From assembly GCF_000338295.1 (NCBI RefSeq), contig NZ_ANMO01000216.1, forward strand, positions 62,001 to 126,000: a stretch of 64,000 bases of DNA. Reading direction: 5' to 3'. The notes below the pieces were generated by a model. That model was given only the letters and a program-made list of their open reading frames with translations, was not told where the DNA came from and did not search any database. Both the position numbers and the translations under genes were made by a program. Origin of the DNA: Rhodopirellula europaea 6C (GTDB lineage: Bacteria > Planctomycetota > Planctomycetia > Pirellulales > Pirellulaceae). Positions 43,199 to 58,200 of the stretch are shown piece after piece. Position 1 is the first letter of the stretch, and each line of letters begins with the position of its first letter.

Positions 43199-43270
43199 CG
43201 TTGATATTGTCTGGCATCGGCTCGTTGAGGTCAACGTCAACGAGCTTGCCGAGTGATTCCTGTCTTGGCT

Positions 43271-46200
43271 CTACAGCAGTTTTGCCATGGCCGCATCGAC
43301 GGCAGACTGCAGCGATTTGCTGCGGTCATCGCTGCTTGAGGAGCCTTCTCCGCCGTTTGTATTGGCCGAAGCGATGCTGTCGAGAACGTCGTCACCAAGG
43401 TCTGCGGAACTTTGGCCGATGACCTTGTCACTTTCGTACAAGACTTCGATCAGAGGTTCACCGGCGGCCGTGGAGCCTGACCCGTTCGTGCTGACATCGG
43501 AACTCGAAACGGCAGCGGAAGCACTCGTTCCGGTTGCCGCCACGCTGTTCGCGGCCACGATAGGTTCGCCAAGCGGTTCGCTTTGATTGTTGTCGCGTCG
43601 GTTCAGTTCGTTAATAACCTGCAAGGCATCGAGCGAGCTGATGCGCAGGTCACCGCTGACGTCATAATAGCGACCCGGCTGCGAAGCACTTGGTCGACCG
43701 TTGTCGCCTTGCGTTACCACCAAATCTTCATCCACCGTCGGCGTGTATCCCGCAGGGAACGACGAGAAGCGGTTGAGGTGGTTGATGATCAACAATGCGT
43801 CCAGGGCCGAAACTTCACCGTCATCGTTGACGTCGGCGTTCAGGTCTGGGTTCTGCAGACGGCTGATAACAACCTGCAACGATACGGTAGCCAAACCACT
43901 GCGACGGCCGTTGGAGTCAGCGATCGAGTAGTCGAACGAATCGCGACCGGTGTAGCCCACCGCTGGAACATATCGCAATGTTCCATCACCGACGTTTTGA
44001 ACTTCACCCGCCAATGGTTGACGTTCGATTTGAATTGAGCTGAAGTCCAGTCCATCCGCATCGGTGAAGTTGTTGCTGATGTCGATCAAGATCGCTTCGT
44101 TCAGGAAGCCTGAGCGAACACTGTCACGTCCGGCCGGTGCCGCGTTGGGACTGATCGTGACGGTTTCTTCGGTGCTGAACGTTCCCTCATCATCCGCGAC
44201 GATGTAACGGAATTCGTCATTGCCAGGGAAGTTGGTGAACGGCGTGTAGGTGATTGTTCCTTCGACAGGATCAATCGAAACGCTACCGAACGCTGGTTGC
44301 TTTGTGACCGTCAACGAGCTCGGATCAATGACCCCGTCAACATCCACATCGTTGTCCAAGACCCGAATGACAGTGCTGCCAGGGCTTTGTAACGTTGGCA
44401 CATCTGGCTCGGTCACTGGACCATCGTTGACACCCGTGACACTGACACTGACCAAGACCGAATTGCTGGTTCGGATTGGTGTCGCATTGGCACCGGCACG
44501 GTCAGCGACGGCATAGCTGAACGAATCGTTCAACGGTGCTGAACCTGATTTCAACCCTTGCAACTCAGTCGAGACGGTTGGGTCATACGTGATGGTTTGC
44601 GTGACCGGGTCGAACGTCACCAACGCACCTCGAAGTGAGAGCTGCGGCGAGTTCATCACGATTTGCAACTCATCTGGGTTGGCATCGTTCAAGTCGACAT
44701 CAACATCGTTTGCCAACAGTTCTGCCGCGGTGATCACGCGAACGGTGTCTTCATCGGTGGTGAAGTTGTCCGGTGCCGGTGATGGGAAGTCATTGACCGG
44801 TTGGATATTCACACGCAGGGTAATCGGTGCTCCAGCCAATCCTTCGCTGTCTCGAGCGACGACACGCAGGTCGACCGCACCGTTGGCGTTGAGTGCTGGC
44901 GTGAAGGTCAGAATGCCGTCCGGCGAAATCGCAGGCTGTCCGTCTTGAGTGAACAAGGCAGTGTCAGCGGCATTGATGGTTGAGACTTCGAACGAAACCG
45001 ACTGATTGGATTCGTCGATCGGCCCAGGGGAGATGTTCGTGGCCCACTGCGTTGTGTAGGGACCACGATCTTCTTGGACGCGAACGGTCGGTCCGGCGGT
45101 GAATGTCGGAGCGTCGTTGACCGGATCCACCGTGATGGTGAAGGTCCGAACGGTGGACGCGTTGATATCACCGTTGCCAGCGTCGTTTGGTCCATCATCG
45201 AACAACTGCACCGTGAAGGTGGCTGAACCATTGAGGTCTTCCGCGGTCACGTATGACAGAGTCGCATTGCCTTCGGAATCAATCGATGCCGATGGTGGAG
45301 TGACAAACAACTCGGGATTGTTCGAGGTTTGAATGATCTCGAATCGGAGTGGCTGGCCATTGGTGCCGTCGCCAATTTCATCGTCCGCTCCGGGAGGTCC
45401 GGCTTGAACGTTGGTTGCCCAGTTCTCGATCACAACACTTCCGCGGCCGCCACCATCGTTTTGATCTTCGTTGCTGGTCACATCGCCAGCACCACTGAAC
45501 TGTGGTGCGTCGTTGACGCCGAAGACTTCGAAGGTGACCGTGCCGGACGCGATGCGAGGCTCATCAATTGGTGCACCGTTGTTGCCAACGGGAACCGTGA
45601 CCCCATCGTCGGTGACGGTGTAGATGAAACTATCCGTTCCGACGAAGTTGGCTCGCGGTGTGTAGATGAACCGAGTGATCTCACCGTTCTCGGTCACGCT
45701 TTGCAGTGTGCCGCCTTCAGCGGTGGTCACTGGGATTGGCGTGGTCAAAGACAGCGTTTGGTTGCCGCCTGGTGTGTTGTCGGCCGACTCGTTGGCAGGA
45801 CCAACATCGAAGACATCCAGCAAGCCCGGTGAAGTTCCGTCGCCGTTGACCAACACGTCGAACGTGCCGTCTTCTGACAAGGAGAAGTTCAATGGGTTCG
45901 TGCCAGGTGTGCTGAACTCTGGTTTGATGAACGGACGGTCGTTGACCGGTTGAACATCAATGGTCAGCGTGACCGGCAAGGACGATCGCAAGTCACCACG
46001 CGTGCTGTTTTCCTGTTGGTTTGATCCAGGCAGGATTTCGGTCAAGACCACTTCGAATTCGAACGTGCCGTAGACATCGGCTTGAGGTTGGAAGGTCAGC
46101 ACGCCGTTGTCGCTGATTTCTGGTCCTGCGATGAAGAAGTCTTGCAACTCATCATCCAGGAAGGACAGCGTTTTGACGGTGAAGCGAACGTCTTGGCCGT

Positions 46201-49200
46201 TGATGAAGTCGACTTCATCGAATGCACTCAATGGTGGACCCGCAGCGATGCCGACGGCGAAGTTGTTGATCCGTTGTGGAGCACCATCTTCCGCGACTTC
46301 GTAGTTGAGCGTGTTCGCAACGAACTGAGGCCGGTCGTTGACGGGGTTCAAGTTCAATTGAACGATCGATGTGGATCGGCGACGGTCCTGGACCAGTGTT
46401 CCCGTGTCGGTCGAATAGGTTTCGCCGTCACCGGGGAAGTCGTCGCGGACTTCGAATTCGAAGGAGTCGAACGGTGTGTTCGGGTCAATCGTGTTGTTGA
46501 AGTCCACAGGAGGCGTGTACTCCAAGCCGATCAACAGGTTGCCTTCGAATTTCGGCGTCAATGTTCCGCCCAAAACGGTGCGGTCAGGGAAGTCGAACAA
46601 TTCGAGTTGTTGTGGACCACCGGTCGGGAAGCCAACGCTGAGCGACTGGTCTTCGTTGTCAGCACCCACTGTGTAGATGTCCAACAGACCAATTCGTTGA
46701 TACGAGCCGACTTGCACCAAGGCTTCTGGGATCGCGCGGCTCAGCGGGATGAAGTAGTTGCCCGTTGTGACGGCGTTTGCAGGATCGCTGCTGCCGGTCG
46801 GTTGGGTGTTGTCTTCACGCAGCGTGTACCGGATCACAGCTTGATCGTCGAAACCATCACCATCGGTGTCCGTGACATCGGTGATTTCGTAGGCTTCATC
46901 CGGATCGTTTGGCACTGCGTCGCCGGTCAGTCCAGGACGAATGCGAGGAGCATCGTTGACCGGGCGAACGTTGACCGTAAACGTGGTCGCTGGGATTTGT
47001 GAAGGAGCGATTCCGCTTTCGATTGGGTACAGCTCAAACGTTGCTTGGCCAACTTTGTCGGGGTTCGGTGCGACGGTGAGCGAAGCTTCTGTGTCGCCAC
47101 CGACGTAGTTCACAACCGGGAGGCTGGCCAAGACGCCATTCGGGTCAGCAACGACGCGGACTTCAAATCCGGTCACGATCTGTGCGAGCAACTCGTCCGA
47201 AGCCGTCGAGGTTGCCGAGAAGATCTCGGTCAAGAAGTCTGGCACGGTGGTCGTGCTCATGTCGTCGCGTTCCAACACGTCGACCGTATTCAGGTCGTTG
47301 GTGAAGACTGGCGGATCATTGACCGCGTCAACGGTGATCGTGATCGTGCCAGCGTTGACCGAGCGGCGAATCGCGTTGATGTCTTGACGCGTTTGAGCAG
47401 GCGAGGTGATGCGTGTGAAAGCATCGTCTTCCACGGTGTAGAGCAACAATTCGCGAGCGGCGAATGGCTGTTCGCTGTTGTAGTTCTCCGCTGGGTTAAA
47501 CGTCACGCCGCTGAAGTAGCGACGGTCCTGACCTGCGACTTGGATCGTCTCGACGGTGAACGTGTACGTTCCGCCCGCATCACTGTCGATGGTCGCGGTC
47601 GTTGCACCAGCGGGAACCGAGTTGATCTCGATCGCGTTTCCGCCTGGAGTCGAGAACGAAACGATTCGGAGGCTCTGTTCGTTTTCGTTGAAGGGAGCAC
47701 CGAGTCGGTTGTCAAACATTCCGCTGGCATCGGTCAGTTCACCCATGCGAATCGCGGAGACAAGTTGCAGCGAAACCAGCGATTGGCCCGATGGAACACC
47801 CAAAGCGGATGAGTCGGCCAATGCACCAATGCCTGCGGCACGCAGTTGCTCTTGCAAGGTTGTCGCAACGATGTCGGACGAGTCGGCAACCGTGAACTGC
47901 ACGATGACGTCGGCACCCGCGGTTTGTTGCCCGGACAGGTTGAACTCCACAACGTGTGTGGTTCCAACGTTGTCGGTGATTTCGAATCGCTCTCCATCAA
48001 TCAAGCGATCGCCAGCAGGGACCAAGATGTTGGTTCCACTGAAGGAAATGCTGGTTGGCGACAACGATCGTGTGATTGCATTCGAGGTCAGCAAAGTGAC
48101 GCTGTTGCCGGATGCTGTCGCACCGATGTTCAGCGTGCGAAGGACATCAGCCAACGTGGTCGCCACATCATCGATCGAACCCGCCGCGTCGTATTGGACG
48201 ACCGCATCATTGCCCGATGAGAGCGTACCAGTGGTGTTGAGCTCGATGCGACGCACGACACCATTTTCGTCTGTCAACGAGAACGTTTGGCCGCTGACCA
48301 AATCACCGATGACAGGCAGGACGATGTCGGTTCCGTTGAACGTGATCGCGGTTCCGGTTGGATCAACTGACGTGATGTCAACGGTGTCAATCTGCCAGGA
48401 GGTCAGCGTGACCGACTGAGCGTTCACACTGCGACTGACCAGCGCGGCTTCCAATGCAGCGGAAATTTGTGCACGTGAATCGCTGGCCGAGTATTGGACG
48501 AGAACTGCGTTCGGGTCGATCAAAGTTGTGCCGGTTTGGAACTCAGCGACGACGAGAGTTCCATCGAGAAGCTCAACGATGAGAGCGTCTCCACCGTTGA
48601 TCGCATTCCCGGCAGGAACGATCACATCCGAGCCGTCAGGAACCAGTCCAGATGCCGCACGGTTGACGCTGATCGATGCGACACTGTCCATTCGGACTCG
48701 GAATTCTTGTTGTGTGCCAGCGGTTTCGACGGCACCAAAGCCAGCCAACAACATCGCGTCGGCCAATGCGGTGGCAGCCTCTTCGGCGGTGCTGGAGTCG
48801 CTGATCGAAACTGGAATGGCACCGGAGACCAAAACCGATCCGGTCTTGGTGAACACAAATCGAGTCGGTGTGCCGGCGTTGTCCGTGATGGTCACAATCT
48901 CGCCGTCGGAGATCAAACCACCTTCGGGAACCGTGATTCGGCCCGCAGCGGAATCGACCACCACAGCGTTCTGTCCGGGAACGAACGAGAGTTGACCGGA
49001 CGCGTCGAAGTTGACGGTTGCTCCGTTGACGGTGCCACCGAATCCGAGTGAGCGAAGTGTCAATTCGAGACGCGTTGCCAGCACATCGGCGGTTTCATCA
49101 TCAGCGAACTGAACCACGCGATCAGTGCCGATCGAAGCGATGCCGGTGGTGTTGAATTCCACGACGACTCGACGTCCGTTGCCAGCGGTGACGATCAATG

Positions 49201-52200
49201 TCTCACCGTCTCGCAACTGGTCTGCGTCAGCCATGGTGACGCCCGAAGTCGTGGCCACGATGGCCGAAGGAGTCACGTTCACGCCATCGAGCAACATCAC
49301 GTCGCTGATCGTCAGTGGCGTGTCTTCGACGGTGCTTGCAAAGCGATCATAGGCCACAGGGGCATCGTTTACCGGTTCGACAAAAATGGTCGCCGACTGC
49401 GTGACCGAGATCCCTGCGGGGCTGCGGTCGCCACGATCGGTGTCATCGTTCACGTCAGCGACGGCTGTGTTTTCGTTGACTCCGTTGTCCGTGGCGGTGT
49501 AGGTGAACTCGATTTCGCCGTACACGTTTGGAGCCGGCAAGAAAGTGATTTCGTTCGTGTTCGGATCCAATGTCAATGTGCCCTGGGTTGGATCGACCAA
49601 CGCGACAGCGGTGACAACGACGGGGGCGTCGTTGTTGTTTGTGCCCGAGTTCTCGTCAGCGGCGTCGACTGGTCCAGCCATGTCGTTGCGAGTCAGGTAG
49701 GCCGTTGGGAAGACCAAGAGGGAGTCTTCGGTCGGCGTTGGAACGGCACCGGTGAAGAAGCCGGTGTAATCCGTGTTCGCATTGCCATTGGCATCGGTCA
49801 GGCCAACGTAATCGGCGGCCAAAACTGGAGCGTCGTTTTGAGGCGTGACGCGAATTCGAGCCGTGGCCGGAGCCGAAATCGGTCCGATCGCATCGAACTG
49901 ATCGCGGACACCATTGGCGATTCCGAGAACATCCCGTTCAGCCTGGCTGAGCGAAGCGTTCAGGTTGGCTTCCAAGTCGGAAGGCAATTCGGAGATGCCG
50001 TTGTCAATCAAAGTGAACGTGAACGCGTCGACGGACAAGCCGCCGGCAACGGTTCCATTGTCACTGTTGAAGTCAGGAGCCGGCGTGTAGATGACTTCGG
50101 TGATCCACTCGTTCGTTGGATTGAATGCCGCGGTCAGCGTGCCACCTTCCGGAGTGTTGGCCACTGCGAAACGGTTGTCTTTATTGATCGTGACTCCGCC
50201 GGCCGTGATCGAATGCACAAAGACGGATTGGTTGGGTTCGTCCTGCACATCGGTGCTGGACGCTGGGTTGAACTGAGCGTTGGCATCAGGTGTCGATCCA
50301 GCGATCAATTCTGCAGCGGTGATCGTCAATGGTGCACCACCGTTGGTCGCGGTTGCTTCGACCATCACAAACGATTGGTCCGTTGCACCGGGTGCATCAT
50401 TCTCAGGCACCACGTTGACCGTCACGGTTCCACACACAGGCGGATCGCCGGCATCCACTTCGCAATCGATGTTGCCCAGGTTTTGCTGAGTCGACAATCG
50501 ATAGGTGAACGTGTCGATCCCGTAGAAGTCAGGGTCCGGCACGTATCGGAAACTGCCGTTCAGGTCGTCGCCAGCATCGGTGTCGATTTCCAGCGTGCCG
50601 TTGGTAGGTTCGTCAACGACGAAGTAACGCACGGGCAGCAATTGGCCGGCACGGTTGGCGGCACTGATCAAACCTTGCGATGCATCGACGTCCAGCGTCG
50701 CGTCTTCGAACGCGGTGTAAGAACGAGGTTCTGGTTCTGGCAATGGAATCGGAAGGACTGACACGAGGTAGTCTTCGACTTCGCCACCAATCGCGACTCC
50801 ATCAGGACCAATGTTGCCGGCGTCGTTCACCCGGAATCGAGCCCAGGTATCAAACGGCAAGTTGCCGACGGTCAACGGCGTGGTGACGTTAACGATGTTG
50901 GTTCCCGTGGTCACAGGAACGTTCGACAACACGTGCTCGTCGTCATCGAAGACGCCGTTGCGGTCGAAGTCGATCCAGCCGTTCAGCAAACCACCACCCA
51001 CGACATCGACAGCGATATCGGTGCCGGCTTCATCGAACGGGTTCAAGAATCCAAGAACCTGATCGGCGTTCAGTGACGTGAGGACTTGTCCGCCCGCACC
51101 GGGTTCACCAAAGACGCGGAAGAAGTTCAGTCCATCGTCGAAGCGAACGATCGATACACCGTCTTCATCATCGATGGCACGAACGCGAATTCCTTCGGCG
51201 TTGGTTGGATGAGTCAGTGCATCCACTCCGCCACCGGTGAAGTCGAGTTGCGGACGGATCGCCGTCAACAACGCGATTTCGATTTCTCTTAGCGAGTTAC
51301 CAGTGTTGAAGAGAACCGGGATGTTCCCTGGTGATGGGTTGGTCGCCGCGTCGAGGAATTCAAATGTGAATGTTTGTGCTCCGATCACCAAAGTGATTGT
51401 GTCGCGAACGGCTGGCATCGACGTGATTTCGATGTCGATGATGTCAGTGTCCAACACTAGCGAAACCGACGCAGCGGCAGTGCTGGCCGAGATTGGAATC
51501 GTGACGTCGTCACCGATCACGTCGTTGGTTGACGAATTGGATGGTGTTCCGTCCGCTTCCGTGTCAATGCTGTTGCCCAATCGCACCGAAGTGCCATCGC
51601 TGATGACCGCGTGACGAGCACCGTTGCCCGGGATCGAGCTGTTCAGTGGGCTTTCCAGCAACGTCGCATAGCTAGCCGGTGCATCACCAAAGTCGAATCG
51701 AACTTCGGGCATGATGATGGTGAATCGGGTTTCGTCATTCACTCGCGTTTCGCGGACTGCATTGCCGGACAAGTCCGAGACGGCAGGAATGCTCAATCCG
51801 GTGACATCAACAACACCGTTTCGAGTGAACTGAGCCGAAACTGCATTGGCACCATTGATCAACAATGTGCCGCCGCCCGGTGCAAAGATTTCAAGGCCGA
51901 GGTTTGCGTTGAGAATCGTCCGTTGCAACGTGGCTGCAACCGATGCTTCGCTGAAGGTAGCCGACGGCAAGAACTCGACCGGTACCGCACCGCCACTGAT
52001 TCCGCTCTGCACCAATCCACTGGTTTCGAGGCTGATCGTCGTGACTGTGCGAACTTCACCAGTAGGAACGATCGATGAAGCTTCATTCAGCTTGATTGAG
52101 GTGCCCGAAACGACCGGAGCCAGTTCGTCTGGGTAGACCGCACTGATGACCGCAGCAGCCTTCGAGGCAAGCGTTGCGGCATCGTCGCCGCCACCGATCA

Positions 52201-55200
52201 AGATCAAACGATCGGGGCTGGTCAGCGAGGAGTCTGTTGTGAAGCGGAAAGTGGTCGCGACACCGCCAACGTCCAAGGTGAACGTTGTGCCGTCAACGTC
52301 GGCACCGGTTCGTCCAGTAGGCACTGTCAGTGACAGTGAATCGGTGACACCTGGCATTCCCGAACGTGAAAGTTGGGAATTGGTGATGTCCAAAACGTCT
52401 GACGCCAAACCACCGAGCAGGACGCTGCCGTCGCCGGTCGCTTGAGCGGAATCCAAGCCGAGCGACACGTCGCCAACTGCCGCAACGATTGCTTGGGCAA
52501 TTTCGTCTGGGGTGTCGGTGCGACTGATCGGCACCTGACGCATGGTTTCGGTTTCAACGAACGAGTTGCTGTCATCGAAGACAAACTCAACCGTGGTGCC
52601 GTTGTTGGTGTAGAGGAAGCTTTGGCCGGACTCGACGCCGTTTGTGGTGCCGTTGAGTTCCATGCCCGCGACCGTCGATCCATTGCTTCCCATGGTCACC
52701 GTGTGCCCGGAAAGGGTCCCGAGTTGGATCGAGTCGAAACCAATGGCCACCGGGGCCAAGTCCAATCGCTGAGCGTGGGTTTGACCGGATCCGGCGTGGA
52801 CGGAATTGATCGCGGCGAGGATCTGATCGCGAATGTCAGCGATGTTGCCGACACCAGCCAAGTTGATTGCAACGTTCCCAGACGCAGTGGATCCGGTGAG
52901 GTTGATCTCAAACGACTGGCTGGTTCCATCCGGTGCGGTGATCGTGAACACATCTCGGTCACGGAAACCGCTGGTGACATCCAAGATCGTAAGCGTGGAT
53001 GTTTGTGGAACAGTGACGGAGATGCCGCTCTCGAATTCAAAGACGGTCGGTCGGCCGGCTGCATCCAGAACGGTGACTTGATCGCCGTCCGAAATCTGAT
53101 CGCCACTGACAGTATCAAACGCAATTCGCGGTTGATTGTTCATGGTGATTTCATAGACCGCGTCCTGACGCCACAAACCAGCGAGAGGAGTCAACCGGAT
53201 CGTGCGGCTGTTGGCACTGTATCCGAACGTGAAATCTTGATCAGGCAGCAAACGACGGCCGTTTTCGGTCAACAAGACCGAGTCGACGGTAATCGTGGCT
53301 GGGTCAGGACCGGTGCCCGACGGGTCAACCAATTGAATTTCAAAGAACTCAACGGTTTGTTGCGGGTTGGTCAGTCGAACGAAGGAAGAACCTGGGTCGG
53401 TGTCGCCCATCGTCACGTTCTGAGCAGCCGCTTCGACGCCATCGGCATCGAACGGATTGATCAACAATGCAACGGGACGACGGTCATCGGCACGATCCAA
53501 GGCACCGCGGTCGATGAAGACGTTGGATCCAGCACCACCGGACCCACTTGATTGGCCATCGACTCGCGGTTGACCATAGGCGTCAAACGCGGGTGCGATG
53601 ATTGGCGAAGCGGAAATGCCAACCGGATTCTTGACGGTGTTGAAGAAGCTATTGCGATCAGGCAACGAGGCAAACGAACTGTCAATGACAGGGCTGTTCT
53701 CAACCGGGATGTACAGCGACCGCGATGGATCTTCGAACAATGGCGTCCCGTTGGGAATGACGATCGACGAGCTGGCGATCGCTAGTGTCGAGTTGGTCCC
53801 GTTTTCGTGGAACGCATTGCCACCAACGATGGTGTTTCCTGATGTTGCCGTGTCGACTTGGATGCCGACGTTGAATCCGGAAATGACGTTGTTCAGTAGC
53901 GTTGGGTTGGCACGTCCATCGACGGTGATTCCGTCGCCACCACCCGTGTTGACCACGGTGTTGTTGACGATTCGGCCGAACAGGTTCGGCGCGGGGCTTT
54001 CGCCATCGTCGAAGGTTCCGCCGCCGAACAGGATGCCACCGGTGCCCGAGTTGGACACGACGTTGTTGATGATGACCGCACCGGGAATCAATCCGGTTGG
54101 GTTTTCGTTGCGGAGCAAGCGAGCGGAGCCAGGCAACGTGTCTTGGGTTGCACCGTTGGTCGTGTTCCCTTGACCGCGGTCGCCCAACGTCGCCGAGATG
54201 CCGTAGTTGGCCGAGTTGGAAATGAAGTTGCTGCTGATGATGATCTGACCCTGGTCATCGGTTCGGTTCACATCGGTGATTCCGAATTGATAGTCAACCA
54301 TCAAAACGTCGCGGTCAGGAACGCGTGCTGAGGCATCGGCGTTTGGACGGATCGTCAGCTGGTATTCACCAAATTGCTGATCCGTTCCGCTGATCGGGCC
54401 AAGTCCAAAGTAAGCACTATTACTGACAACGACGTCATAGAAGCCGTTTGTTGGAGCAGTGAAGTTCAAGAATGCTCCACCAACGGTTTCCCCAGGGGCC
54501 ATGGTTGGGGTGAAACCTGAAATGCCGAGAATATTCGCGTTTAAGTCGAAGTTATCTCCCGCGTTCAGGACCGAGATCACGGGCAGTTCCAGAGCGTCAC
54601 CTGCTTTGGTGAATCCAAGGGAGTCGACATCAATGTCAACCGATTGGCCCGCCGAGAGGTAGATTCGAACAGAGTCGATGTCGTTCAGTGGGTTTGTACC
54701 CAGAACAATCAGGTCATCGACGACATTGAATGGAGAGACGCCAACGTTCACTGCGTCGCCGATCTTGCCGACACCGACAAAGGTGTCAACGTCGCCGTTG
54801 ACGAACCCTGTTACGGAAGACTGAGCGAGTTGGTCTTGGAAGTTGATGTAGTCGACGGTGTCTTCGTCATGATCGACGATCGCGATCCGGCGGCTAGTCG
54901 CATTGCCAGCGGCGGATTCTTCTTCGACCAAATCCATCTTGATGAATCGGCCACCGCTGGGGTTCACCGTGATGGCTTGACCGAACAACTCGACTCGTGA
55001 AGAGCTTGAGTCACCCTGTTCTGCACTGTCTGCTGTTGCAGCGGTTATGCCCAGAACGTTTTGGACTTGTGGGGAATTGATCGCATTGCGAATCGCTCTC
55101 GCCACATCAGCTGGATCCGTGCCACTTGGATCATAGGGAACACGGACGTTGCCGGTTTCGACGCCATTGGTATCGAGGATGCTGTCAAATTCGAAGGTGA

Positions 55201-58200
55201 GCTGTCGCGTGCCATCGTCCAAAACGAAAGTGTCGCTGGCCGTGACCGTCGAATCGAGGCTGGTGCCGACGTCGATCAGCGTGAATCCAGCTGGCGCGAT
55301 CAGCGTGACTGCACCGTCTGCTAGACGATCGTTGGAGTCAAATGATCGGCCCGCCCCGATCTGTTCATTGAGTACGAGGTTGATTGGATCATAGTCCTGC
55401 GGAACGCCATATTTATCGGCGGTCCGGATTTCCAACGAGTAGGGACCAACCAAGGTCTCGTTTTGACGTTCAGGCTGTTCGGCTTGTGGGTGGGAGTCGG
55501 GAAGGACCGATGGGTCGAAGACATAGTTGGTGTTGTTGGTCGGTGCGTTGATGACCATTTCACCGCGTTCAGCCAAGCCGATAATGATGTCGTCGATGTA
55601 AACACCTTCAACTTGGTTGTCGGCCGCACCCGCAGTTCGAATTTGATTGGTTGCGTAACTCGATGATGCGCCAACACCAAATTCGTCGCCGGGCATTGAG
55701 GTCCCGAAGAACGTATCGGTTTGAGACAATCCGTAGGATCCAATGTCCAATGCGAACGCGTTGTACAAGCGAATCGTGTCGCCACCGTAGATTGGATACT
55801 GTTCGGCAGACGCGATTTGGTTGAATCCGCTCGCTTCAGATGCAAGTCGACCAAAGCCTTCTGCGAATGCGATTCGCATCTGCTCGGTGACCTCGTTGGC
55901 CGTCTGATTCACCGTCACTTGAATCGGCGTCGGCCGAGTGTCAGCAAAGAAGTTGACGTCCGAATTCACGGTGGATTCGTAAGAAACCATCAGCGAATCG
56001 TCATTGGACAACTCGACTGAAACCGCATTGATGAGATGAACCTCGCGGTCGTTAACAACGACTCCCTGGAGTTCAGCGTTGATGGCTTCTACGACACGTT
56101 GTGCCAATGCGTCAGCGGTGTCGTTGACGTCATAGAAAATCTCAGAGTTGTTTGCCGGCGGTGTGGTGACAAAGGTGTAGGTCTCTGGAGTCGCTCCAGT
56201 TGGATCGTCTTTCCGGAACACGGTGAAGGATTCACCGGGAACAATCTCGCTGCCCTTCGGAAGCGTGATTGGGACGGCGTAAGTGGAGACGGGCGACTGG
56301 ACGAGCGTGGTTACCGTCGTGGTCGAGCCGATCGTTGCAAAGTTGAGGTTGCCGGCGAGGCGGAACCCGTCACCGGATTGATCAAGGTAGGCCTGGTAGC
56401 TGTCATCGAATGCATTGAGTGCCAAGACGATGTCGGTACCAATTTCTTCGGCCGTGGAGGTGGCATTGAAGTAGACGCTGACGTCGCCGGCGTTCGGGAC
56501 ATTCAAGCCTTCTCGGATAAAGGTAATCGTTGTGCTTTGGAAGTTTCTAAACAGGGTGATCTGCTCACCATGGTGAACCAGGTCGCCCGATGGAATATCG
56601 AAGTCCCAAATGTCATCGGTCAGAACAATCGTGTTGAATGCAAATGAAGTTCCGGCGTTGCTGGAGCTGACGGCATTGGCAGCAACCGACAAAACGTTTC
56701 CGTTGAGGATCGCACTGAAACGAGTTGGCAAATCTTGGAAGACTCGGTCAGCTAGCGTCGCACCCGGTGTGCCAGCGTTGTCGTCCGAGAACGGGATGAG
56801 TTGATCACCCACGACGTCAGGAGCGTTGACGTCCGCGAAACGGATGACGTAATCGTTGCCGTCGGTATCGACGAAGGTGATGTCTTCGTTGTTGGCGATC
56901 GAGGCACCATTGGGGATGGTGATTTCGATTCGGCCTTCGTTGGCAACTTCTTCATTGATGGAGATTCCAGTTGGTGCTGGAATGAAGTCAACACTTGTCG
57001 AAGGATCCAGGATGACGATGTCACCGGAGCCATTGACGTAGGCTTGGGTGTTGTTTGGCAGTTGCTCCAGGATCTTCTGGGCAATCGCTTGCTTGCTGTC
57101 GAACGGAGCGACGTAGATTTCACCAGGGAAGAACGTTGCTGGTGCAACGGAGTTGTCGACATTGGTGTAAGTCAATGTTGTCACCAATCCATCCGGCCCG
57201 GTGACTTCGATTTGCTCGCCAGCTTCGAAAGTTTGTGCCGTTGGGATGATCATCCGCGAGGCAGTCACTTCGACTTGAGTTGGATTGGACTGACCAGCCG
57301 CAATGTTGCCATCGACGATGACATCGGTGGCGGCACGGAAGCTGACACGCCCGTCTCCTTCGAAGTAAGGAGCGAGTACTTTGTCAACTGAAGCGACAAC
57401 CGTTTTTGCTACTTCGTTAGCAGTCATGCCGACATTGAAGACGACCTCATTCAATGGCTTCGGCGTTGCCGATGGAACAGTGACAAATGTGACTGTGGTT
57501 GGGCCGTTTGGACCGACGATCGACAACTGATCCCCGATTTCCAGGTCGGCGCCCGTTGGGAACACGATGTCGCGTCCGACGACAGTCTGGAAGAGAAGGG
57601 TATTGAACAAGTCATCTTGGAATGAGATGACTTCGCCATCGACCAAGTTCTTGCCCGCGGTGCCGGATACATTGATCGATCCGAAGTGGGTGCGCATCGA
57701 TCCCGATGTCGAGAAGTCAAATCGGATTTGAACGTTCTCATTGCCCGCCAATGGCGAGACATCGATCCGAGCCTGACGCCAGTCGTTACCGTCGTCAAAG
57801 ATCTCCTGAACGAGGATGCCGGTTTCGTTGAAGTAGTCGTATTCATCATCGAATGCTAGCTCTCGATAGTTATTGTTCGTGGCGAGCAGTTTCCATTCGC
57901 CATCGTCACCGGCGCCGAAGACGCGGAACGAATCGTTCTGAGCCCGCGGAATCTCCCCGTCATAGTCATCGTTGGCTTCCACATCGATGAAGTAGCTGAA
58001 GTACAACGTCGGTTTATCAGCCGGGTTGATTTCGCTGAGGTCGAACGGACGCGAAACGACCGAACCTTGGCTACCACCGGGGGCGATTTGTCCCAGGTTG
58101 TCACCATCGGCACGAGCGATTGTGTTGTCAGCTGCATCTGCGGTGACTTCGAATCCGTAGTACAGCGATGTGCCACCGAACGTTCGAATTCGGGTTTGTG

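Noticed and set aside
46082-47002. 306-codon plus-strand frame within the giant gene
   Set aside because: It is the antisense shadow of cadherin-like repeats; the minus-strand frame is continuous and has recognisable domains.
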